From: Candidatus Thorarchaeota archaeon SMTZ1-45
GTDB lineage: Archaea; Asgardarchaeota; Thorarchaeia; Thorarchaeales; Thorarchaeaceae
DNA: 64,000 bases
Assembly: GCA_001563335.1 (NCBI GenBank)
Contig: LRSL01000081.1
Location: 1-64,000 of the forward strand
Direction: 5' to 3'
Position numbers and translations under genes: made by a program. Of the stretch, positions 47,057-55,081 are shown piece by piece. Each line of letters starts with the position of its first letter. The first letter of the stretch is position 1. The notes below the pieces were generated by a model. That model did no database searches, was not told the origin of the DNA, and worked only from the letters and a program-made list of their open reading frames with translations.

Positions 47057-48367
47057 ATGAAGGCAAGAATTGCTCACATCTCAGATACCCACCTTGGAAC
47101 CCGTCCAAGAGATGGTGTTCGTCCCAATGTATGGGGCGAAGAGATGCGTTCTCAGTTACTTGAGAATGATTTCTATGAGCGGTTCCGAGAACTCTTTGAT
47201 AAGATATCAAGACTTGACCCTCCTGTTGATCTAGTTGTCCATTCTGGTGATTTATACAACTCACCTTGGGAGGGTAATCCCTCTCAACCTCCTGTTGTTG
47301 CTCAAGAAACCGCTATTACAGTCCTTCAAAACTTCATAACAACGACTAAGATTCCAGTTCTAATTATTGAAGGAAACCATGGACTCTACAGGCTGTTAGA
47401 GGTCTCTCTTCTTGACAGTCTGAAACTAGCTGTTCCAGGATTGGATGTTGCAACGCAACAAGATCTGAAAAGAGCAGTGAGGGAAGGAGAACCTCTTGTT
47501 TTCTCTTATGACAAATTAGACGCCTACTGCTTTCCATTCATGGATTACGCAGTTCTCAAGTCTGCTGACATGATCTCGGGATTTGATGATTGGATTACAA
47601 CTCACCAAACTCGTGTTAGATTAAGACCCTCGATTGCCGTAGCTCATGGAATGGAGATTGACCAGACATTATTCAAGAGTATATTCTCAATGGATTATGA
47701 TTACATTGCGCTGGGACACGACCACCATCAACATCAGCAATCAACAGGAGCATGGTATGCCGGTTCACCTGAACGCTGGAGGTTTGATGAAGCCCGTCAT
47801 GAAAAAGGATTCCTAGTCGTGGACATCCAAGCAGGCACTGCACCAATAGTGACACCGTACATGCTTGAATACAAAAGGCAAATCATCAATGAGAAAATCA
47901 AGATAGACACCGATGACTCTGTCGAATCTATTTCAGACAAGGTCTATGCTCTATTTGACAAGAAAGGTGTAAAGGCTCCATGGAACCCTGAAACAGCAGC
48001 TCGAATTCGTCTTGTGTTTGAAGGAAAAGCGACTCGTGTGAGTTCATTTGAACTTGGGATGACTCTTGAATCTTTAAGAATGAAAATCCACTCGAAAGAC
48101 TCCGAATATAATGTAGCGCAGTTGTTTTGGACTGTTCGTCAATCCATCGATGAAGAGTTCACAGCTGCATCATATCCTGAAATTGAATCTGAATATCTCA
48201 TACAGGACCCTGAGGAGGATTTCCGTGCATATCTTGAAACATTAGAGATCGATAAGACCATGGATCCGAGTATGCTCACAAAGATTGCAGTACGTTCGCT
48301 TGAACACGCAGTGGGAAAGAAGGAAGGTCGATTGAATACTGAATCAATCATGGAGGATGAAAAATGA
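47057..48367 (+). CDS. mre11: Mre11-type DNA repair exonuclease
   Basis: IAHISDTHLGTRP; VVHSGDLYNS; IEGNHGLY; AVAHGME; IALGHDHHQHQ. Confidence 0.92.
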   Translation: MKARIAHISDTHLGTRPRDGVRPNVWGEEMRSQLLENDFYERFRELFDKISRLDPPVDLVVHSGDLYNSPWEGNPSQPPVVAQETAITVLQNFITTTKIPVLIIEGNHGLYRLLEVSLLDSLKLAVPGLDVATQQDLKRAVREGEPLVFSYDKLDAYCFPFMDYAVLKSADMISGFDDWITTHQTRVRLRPSIAVAHGMEIDQTLFKSIFSMDYDYIALGHDHHQHQQSTGAWYAGSPERWRFDEARHEKGFLVVDIQAGTAPIVTPYMLEYKRQIINEKIKIDTDDSVESISDKVYALFDKKGVKAPWNPETAARIRLVFEGKATRVSSFELGMTLESLRMKIHSKDSEYNVAQLFWTVRQSIDEEFTAASYPEIESEYLIQDPEEDFRAYLETLEIDKTMDPSMLTKIAVRSLEHAVGKKEGRLNTESIMEDEK

Positions 48368-50442
48368 AGCTCCTCCAATTAAAGGTTCGAAACTTCAAGC
48401 CTTTCAGTGCTCTCATGTTGCCTGAGGGAGATGCTGAGCTTCCTGAAGGACTTATTCTCATAAGAGGTCAGAATTCTACAGGAAAATCCTCTCTCTTCGA
48501 AGCTATCCTCTGGGGCTTCTGGGGTGCAGATGCAGTTGACTTAACGAATGATGAGCTCATAAACTTCAGATCAACAAACTGCCAAGTGGTTCTCACTTTC
48601 CAGATTGCTGATACTCAATACAAGATTGATCGTTCCTATGATCCAGCGAATGGAATGGCTGTTGTCCTATTCATAAATCGAGAAGGTGCTTGGAAACGTA
48701 TTGCTGACAAAAGTAAGTCTGTCAATTCTAAGCTCGATGAGATTCTGTGCCTTGAGCTTAGGCAAGCCTTGAATACCCTTCTTGTCAGACAAGGAGAGGT
48801 TGCAGTCATTGCGAATGCTACTCCTTCAGTCCTGAGAGACCTTCTCGTAAAAGTATATGATATTGACTTACTTAATCAGATGTCAAGTCATTTAGAAAGT
48901 CTTGAGAAAGATGTGGACTCAAAAATCAACTCTCTGAAGTCAGACTATATTCATCCTGAGCGAATTCAAGAAATGGTTGCAGAGCGCCAAGATGAAATCC
49001 GTCGTTTAGAATCTATTCTAATTACTAAAAAGAAAGAGATCGAATCTACGGAAAAGATACTCGAAGAGATGCCAAATGCTGAACTCTTAAAGAAGGTTCA
49101 AGAACTCAGTAAGAATATTGAGTTTCTTCAGCAAGAGGTTGAAGTTAAGAGTGAAGGTCTTAAGGAAGACATTGCACTAGCTGGTGTTGTTGACGCAAGT
49201 CCCAAAGTTCTGAACGCGCGATTGGATGCTCTTGAGCAGGGAAGAAAACGGATTGAGAAAGAACAAAAGGTACTCAAGAGCAAGATTCAGCGTCTGGATC
49301 AAGATATCGGGATGAGTTTAGGCACAAATCGTGACCTTGAAGAGAAGATCCAGATACTTACCGCTGCTGGTACTGATGATATCATCGAATGTCCGACCTG
49401 TGCAAAACCACTCTCTGCAGCTGAAAGAAACAAACTCGTGACTGAATACAAGATAACAATCAAAGATAGCGAAACGAAAAGAAAGCGATTAGAGATCACC
49501 AAACAGGAACTCATAACATCCTCCGAGGACTTCGAAGATCAACTTAGTAGAATGTCCAAAAGCGAAGATGCTGTAAAAAGAGCTAACCAGGGGCAGAAAA
49601 GAGTTGACCAATCAAAAGAGAAATTATCCAAAGTTGAGCAGGAGTTTTCAATGCTCTTGGAAGAATATAACATTAAGAGCGTAGATAAGCTGCTCAAGAA
49701 ATACAATATGCCTACTATTATCGAACTTCATGAGAAAGTTATCTCTCTCACATCAGCTTTGAAAGCGCTTCGTAAAGAAACAATGGAAAGTGAGGACAAC
49801 ATTCAAAGAGAAAAGGACAAGATTATCGAACTTCAAGGAAAGCAATCACAGATGGAACAGATTGGATCTGAAATTGTTGAACTTGAGAATATGAACGAAC
49901 ACGCAAAATATGTTCGGAGAAGACTTGTGAGTGGATTTGTCACTGACTATGTGTTTCAAAAACGACTTCTTGGTATCATCAGAGGGGCGACCAATCCATA
50001 TGTTCGGTCATTCACCAATGGTCAATATACAGCAATTGATTTAGAGCCTACACCCGCCAAGGGTCGAGCAGGTCCAGGGTTAATCCTTCGAATTTGGGAT
50101 GAAAGAGATCAAGCCTGGAAAAAAACATCTCAGCTGAGTTATGGCGACAGGACAGCAATCAGTCTAGCGCTACGAATGGGAATTAGTCGTACCATGAGCA
50201 GCATTCGACCACTTAGGGACAGCCCTATTGTGACCCCACGTGTTCGTTCTGTTCTTCTCGATGAACCTTTGGGTGGTCTTGATAAGAATAGAAGAGAGGC
50301 TGTTGTGCGGAACCTCATTAATGATCGGAGTTTTGAACAGATACTCTTAATCACTCACACTGACGTTCAAGGCTGGCTGGGAGTCCCAGTCATAGAAGTT
50401 ACGAAGGATGGTGCTTTTAGTAACGCAACTCTTGAGATGTAA
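48364..50442 (+). CDS. rad50: Rad50 SMC-like ATPase
   Basis: IRGQNSTGKSSLFEAILWGFWG; zinc hook ECPTCAKPL; QLSYGDRTAISLALRM; SVLLDEPLGGLD; ATGA overlap with mre11. Confidence 0.95.
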   Translation: MKLLQLKVRNFKPFSALMLPEGDAELPEGLILIRGQNSTGKSSLFEAILWGFWGADAVDLTNDELINFRSTNCQVVLTFQIADTQYKIDRSYDPANGMAVVLFINREGAWKRIADKSKSVNSKLDEILCLELRQALNTLLVRQGEVAVIANATPSVLRDLLVKVYDIDLLNQMSSHLESLEKDVDSKINSLKSDYIHPERIQEMVAERQDEIRRLESILITKKKEIESTEKILEEMPNAELLKKVQELSKNIEFLQQEVEVKSEGLKEDIALAGVVDASPKVLNARLDALEQGRKRIEKEQKVLKSKIQRLDQDIGMSLGTNRDLEEKIQILTAAGTDDIIECPTCAKPLSAAERNKLVTEYKITIKDSETKRKRLEITKQELITSSEDFEDQLSRMSKSEDAVKRANQGQKRVDQSKEKLSKVEQEFSMLLEEYNIKSVDKLLKKYNMPTIIELHEKVISLTSALKALRKETMESEDNIQREKDKIIELQGKQSQMEQIGSEIVELENMNEHAKYVRRRLVSGFVTDYVFQKRLLGIIRGATNPYVRSFTNGQYTAIDLEPTPAKGRAGPGLILRIWDERDQAWKKTSQLSYGDRTAISLALRMGISRTMSSIRPLRDSPIVTPRVRSVLLDEPLGGLDKNRREAVVRNLINDRSFEQILLITHTDVQGWLGVPVIEVTKDGAFSNATLEM

Positions 50443-50496
50443 AGGATAGCCTTCCTTGGAACATATATTAATCAGGGAACAGACATCGAAGTTACC

Positions 50497-52758
50497 ATGC
50501 ACCAACTTAAAACCAGCCAAAGAATTCGACGAATTTCAAGTATAGTCGACAGCTGGTTTCTTCGAGTTGGAGACAAGATTGCAAGATTTCTGATCGAATA
50601 TCGCTACCTCATAGCAGTGCTGTTCATCGGGTTCATTGTTTGGGCAATTGTCTTTAATGTCGCTGTCATTGATTATATTGATACTAACAATTGGAGAACA
50701 CGAACTGCTTGGTTGGGACCTATTCCTGGACCCGGCACGATTCAGCTCTTCGGGTTCACAATCGAATATCAACTTGAAGGATATAGTGACTACTCTTTCT
50801 ACTATGTTCACTGGGGATACAATTCACTATATGGAGTGATGCCCTACTCTCCGGAGTATGGAATTCTAGAGCTGAATGGTATCACAAATGAGAATGGTGC
50901 ACATATGTTTCCTCCTTTTACGTCATATCTCTATGCTTTAGGGATTGCACTGGGAAATACGCTGGGCTGGACTAATTGGGGAATCGGACTCCTAATTGCT
51001 GCATTTGGTTACTTGACAGCACTCCCCATTTATGGTATTGCAAGTGAGTTGTCTTCAAATAAGCGAGTTGGAGAAGCAGCTGCTCTAACTTATCTACTAA
51101 ATCCTTTGATGATATACCACACTGATTACTTATGGTTCAATCCTGCCCCATTTGTGTTCTTATTCTTTGCTGGATTCTACATGCTGGTGCGAGGGAAACG
51201 TCTCACCGGGACCCTTCTCATAGTGTCTGCTGCATTGTTCAAACAGACCGCTTGGTTTCTGGGAATTCCGCTCGTTGTATATCTACTAGTACGTCCTAGA
51301 GAACGAAAGACAGTAGATGCTGAACCCTCACAAGTTGATGAAATACAAACCAAGAATGATGAAAAAACTGGCGATTCCATCGAAAAAGTTCGATCTACAC
51401 TACAACCCTTCATCGATTATTTCGATCTTCCGAATTTCATGGTCAGTGTTGTACTTGTGTTAGTCTTTGTAGGTGCGGTTATGTTTCCATTCATAATTAC
51501 CCAACCGCATTTCTTGGACTACTGGAAACTTGCCTTAGGGTCGTTTTCTTTTGAGGGCAACTTTACTGAACCTCCTGCGTATAATATGCCAATGAGAATA
51601 CAAGTTCTAGCAATTCTGGCTGGGAATGCTGAATTTGCTGAATTACTCGATACTATCCTGATATCTGGTGGTCCCCTTGGTTTTGGAGTCATATTATGTG
51701 CTGGATTAATGGTGCTTAAAGATCGGTATATTGGCGAAGAAATAACCTACCTGCGTCGTATTCTATTCATCACCTTGATTATGATGCTAATTGTAACCTT
51801 GTTTGGTCCCAGAGGCGTCTTCAAGTATTATTTCGTCATGCTAATGCCATTCTTCTCAATCTTCTCTTCTGCAAGAATGATCCGTGGGACTGGTGAACAT
51901 GTTCCATTCTCAGCTTCAATGATTTGGGTACCAATCACACTGACACTGTTGATTCTAATACCTGATCGCAATATCTATCTCGGGTTTGTATTACTAATCT
52001 TCCTAGGTTATCTCCTAGCTCCAGCAATAGATCGGTTGTATCATTACACAAAATCTCCATTCAGATTCATCAAGCGGATTATCCAACGGATTACGGAGAT
52101 TTCATTCAAGTTTCTAACTCTCGTAGAATTGCCATTTGATGTTACAAGGAAACGTTACATTTCGAATATTATCACACAGAGTCTACTATTGGGTTTTGGA
52201 ATCTTCTTTATCGCTTTTGGTTGGTTAACCACTCAGATGGCAGTTGGGGTTGACATCGTCACAGGTTTAGAGGTTGTTTTGGTCTTTAGTGCTTCAATCG
52301 TTGTGGGATTCCAGCTTCTATCTCTTGCCATTAGCCTAGCTCTCAATACTGAGATAAGATTAATGTATCTGAATAAATGCATACGTGAACTCTCAATCAT
52401 AATCGCAGCTATAATTTGGATCTTCGGAGTTCGGACTTATTTTCTAAGCTGGCTGATTGATTTTGCACTCGAGAGGCAGCTGCTTGTATTCTCTAGTGTG
52501 TTCACATCTATTTGGTCTATATCACTCTTTATGGATCAAAGCAATAGAGTCAGGATTTTGACAGATATCATGCTTCTCGCAGGCTTGGCAATTGGTTTCC
52601 TTGTTTGGTCTTCTCTAGCTAATTTTACGCTCTTCCTTCTAGGGAGCATAGCTATCTGCACAGTGTTTATCCACCTCATACTCATTTTAGTTCACTATTT
52701 TGACAAAACCGCTGCGACCCATTCAGGTACGATCAACCCCCCTGAGCTCACGATATAG
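50497..52758 (+). CDS. Polytopic membrane protein, GT-C glycosyltransferase-like
   Basis: 753 aa, many hydrophobic segments, large first extracytoplasmic loop; AALTYLLNPLMIYHTDYLWFNPAPFVFLFFAGFYMLVRGKR. Confidence 0.7.
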   Translation: MHQLKTSQRIRRISSIVDSWFLRVGDKIARFLIEYRYLIAVLFIGFIVWAIVFNVAVIDYIDTNNWRTRTAWLGPIPGPGTIQLFGFTIEYQLEGYSDYSFYYVHWGYNSLYGVMPYSPEYGILELNGITNENGAHMFPPFTSYLYALGIALGNTLGWTNWGIGLLIAAFGYLTALPIYGIASELSSNKRVGEAAALTYLLNPLMIYHTDYLWFNPAPFVFLFFAGFYMLVRGKRLTGTLLIVSAALFKQTAWFLGIPLVVYLLVRPRERKTVDAEPSQVDEIQTKNDEKTGDSIEKVRSTLQPFIDYFDLPNFMVSVVLVLVFVGAVMFPFIITQPHFLDYWKLALGSFSFEGNFTEPPAYNMPMRIQVLAILAGNAEFAELLDTILISGGPLGFGVILCAGLMVLKDRYIGEEITYLRRILFITLIMMLIVTLFGPRGVFKYYFVMLMPFFSIFSSARMIRGTGEHVPFSASMIWVPITLTLLILIPDRNIYLGFVLLIFLGYLLAPAIDRLYHYTKSPFRFIKRIIQRITEISFKFLTLVELPFDVTRKRYISNIITQSLLLGFGIFFIAFGWLTTQMAVGVDIVTGLEVVLVFSASIVVGFQLLSLAISLALNTEIRLMYLNKCIRELSIIIAAIIWIFGVRTYFLSWLIDFALERQLLVFSSVFTSIWSISLFMDQSNRVRILTDIMLLAGLAIGFLVWSSLANFTLFLLGSIAICTVFIHLILILVHYFDKTAATHSGTINPPELTI

Positions 52759-52817
52759 AATGAAAAGCTATCCCTATTTCCTGCTTGTAGAATCTGAAAA
52801 CAGAGGACTCTGTATTA

Positions 52818-54002
52818 TCATTGTTCACTAAGAGCAGCTAGGTCTGTTTCCTTTGCATCGATCTTCTTCTTTAGGTTTTTAATCTGAGCATCCAATTTTA
52901 CAACCTGTTCTGCGTAGGCGTCCTCAGGCATTGCTCCTGAAGTATGTCTTTTCTCTATATGTTTCCTAAGGTCCTCGACGGATTTCATTTCTTTTCTTAG
53001 TGCTTTTAGATCCGCCTCTATTGAAGCACTCTTGTTTTCTTCTGGAGTCTTAAACTGCTTCGATGGAATCATTATTCCAAGTTGCTGCTGTGTCTTCTCT
53101 GCAAAGTCTTGGAACTGGTTTCTCAACATCTCAATATTATTATCAACATTGGACACCTGCTCCTTCACTTTGGAAATGTCCTTTTGCAAATCAAATACTG
53201 CATTAACAAGACGCTTCATTGTTTTTTCAAACTCTATGCTAGCAGATGAGTCTCCAGTAGTTTCTTCCTGTGGTTTCTTTTTCTCCTCTCTCTCTTGCTC
53301 TTTGACCACTGTACTTGGTTTTGCCATTTGAACATCCCCACTTAACCATCTGAATGAATTGACTGCAAATGTTGCATTTCCCTTGTGTTTGAGACCTCCT
53401 CCTTTTCTAAAGACCTCATAGCTTCCAATGCACATCACTCTCCCTTTTCCCACCTCTGCAATAGCTATGACCGGTGCATTTCCTGGTTCAGCGGTCTCTG
53501 AAGTGATTGCTATTGGTGCAGCCTTTCCTGAAACCTTGAGGCTACATGCTGACGGGATTAGAAGGTCTAAAACATCCTCTGTCACTGGATGAGTAGCTAT
53601 GTGCTTAATGATTGGCATTGTTGGGAGACCTGCATTATTTCTGTCGTCCTTTACTGCAGTGTTCTCAAATGTGATTCCAAACTCCCCAGATATTTTAGAC
53701 ATATTATTCATTAGTCCACGGTCGCCACCAGAAAGAGAGAGCAGCATCAATCCCCCTCCATTCTTCACATATTTCTGCAAGACATCTATCTCCGCAGGTC
53801 TCACCTTTGAGCTATTTGGACAACCAAAAATCATCACATCTGCATCTTTGAGGTTCTTTGCTAGAATCATGAACTCAGTATATGCCTCAACATCAAAGTC
53901 ATTGTCCCGAAGCAACTGTCCAAGTTCAGAGTATGTGCTCTCTAATCTACCTCGTTCATTTTGGGTCTGATCAAAAAGGATTCTCTTTCTCCTTCCGCTC
54001 AA
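52818..54002 (-). CDS. GldG/IFT52 (GIFT)-like domain protein with C-terminal coiled coil
   Basis: KRILFDQTQNERGRLESTYSELGQLLRDNDFDVEAY...DADVMIFGCPNSSKVRPAEIDVLQKYVKNGGGLMLLSLSGGDRG; heptad-like region after residue about 260. Confidence 0.7.
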   Translation of the reverse strand: MSGRRKRILFDQTQNERGRLESTYSELGQLLRDNDFDVEAYTEFMILAKNLKDADVMIFGCPNSSKVRPAEIDVLQKYVKNGGGLMLLSLSGGDRGLMNNMSKISGEFGITFENTAVKDDRNNAGLPTMPIIKHIATHPVTEDVLDLLIPSACSLKVSGKAAPIAITSETAEPGNAPVIAIAEVGKGRVMCIGSYEVFRKGGGLKHKGNATFAVNSFRWLSGDVQMAKPSTVVKEQEREEKKKPQEETTGDSSASIEFEKTMKRLVNAVFDLQKDISKVKEQVSNVDNNIEMLRNQFQDFAEKTQQQLGIMIPSKQFKTPEENKSASIEADLKALRKEMKSVEDLRKHIEKRHTSGAMPEDAYAEQVVKLDAQIKNLKKKIDAKETDLAALSEQ

Positions 54003-54120
54003 ATGGATACACCTGCGACAACCGTTTTGTTATCAAGCATGACGGATGCGTTAATAGTACTTCCGTAGATGGGCTAACTGATTCGAATGTTTTATTTCAA
54101 TATGATGTATCAAGACCGGT

Positions 54121-54549
54121 ATGAGCGAGGAGAACTGCATTTTCTGCAAAATCATCCGTAGGGATATGCCTTCTTCAATAATTTTCGAGGATGAACACAG
54201 CATAGCATTCATGGATGTATTTCCAGTAGCCGAAGGTCATTGTCTATTGATCCCAAAGAAACACTATGAGAACATGTTTGATGTTGACCTTGATGTTGTT
54301 GCACATCTAGCCAAGACCCTTGTAGACCTTACAAAGAGAGTACGGAAGGCCACGGGCGCAGAAGGAGTGCTCAATATTGCTGCAAATGGTGAAGGTGCTG
54401 GTCAGGATGTTCCTCATCTACACTTCCATGCAATACCGAGGAACAAGAATTCGCCATTTGGTTTCAAGTTTCCCCCTGGCTATCGAAATTCCATGGCTCC
54501 AAGGGATAGACTTGACCATATGGCTGAGAAGATAAGGTCCTCTGTCTAA
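54121..54549 (+). CDS. HIT family hydrolase
   Basis: CIFCKIIRRDMPSSIIFEDEHSIAFMDVFPVAEGHCLLIPKKHYENMFD; DVPHLHFHAIPR. Confidence 0.95.
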   Translation: MSEENCIFCKIIRRDMPSSIIFEDEHSIAFMDVFPVAEGHCLLIPKKHYENMFDVDLDVVAHLAKTLVDLTKRVRKATGAEGVLNIAANGEGAGQDVPHLHFHAIPRNKNSPFGFKFPPGYRNSMAPRDRLDHMAEKIRSSV

Positions 54550-55001
54550 TGGATGTTGAGCAGATTCAGTCCGGTCAGGTCATCATACTTCCTGGTCAGA
54601 TTAATCTCTGTTTCAATAACCACTAGCTCGATAGTAACAGAAACCTCGCAACCAATCATCAGATGACCTCCGTAGCATTTTCCGGATTCATCTGCTACAA
54701 TCATGTGTGCATGAACAACAATGTTGCCCTCGTGGGATGAGATATCCCCCATACATGATACAACCTCAACATCCTCATTTACCATGAAATGCTTATACTC
54801 AGCTGATTCTCGATGATAGTATCCTAACTTCGCCTTTGAAACAGCTCCAATCAGGGAGATTTGGCCTGACTTGATTCCATACTCCTTTGCAACTGCTTCT
54901 ATAGATTCAAGTACATCTTCTCCAGGGTCCATTCGGGCGAAAATCACTCGTTTAATCTTGGTCTGAATTGAGCGCACCATATTTGCTTTAGTGCACAACA
55001 T
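54546..55001 (-). CDS. PPC/DUF296 domain DNA-binding protein
   Basis: ARMDPGEDVLESIEAVAKEYGIKSGQISLIGAVSKAKLGYY; MGDISSHEGNIVVHAHMIVADESGKCYGGHLMIGCEV. Confidence 0.92.
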   Translation of the reverse strand: MLCTKANMVRSIQTKIKRVIFARMDPGEDVLESIEAVAKEYGIKSGQISLIGAVSKAKLGYYHRESAEYKHFMVNEDVEVVSCMGDISSHEGNIVVHAHMIVADESGKCYGGHLMIGCEVSVTIELVVIETEINLTRKYDDLTGLNLLNIH

Positions 55002-55081
55002 ACTAATGAAGGACTCGCATAGATGACCATAATAGGAAGTGCTTATCAGGAGTGGACCATCAAAATAAACTGTGAAATGTA

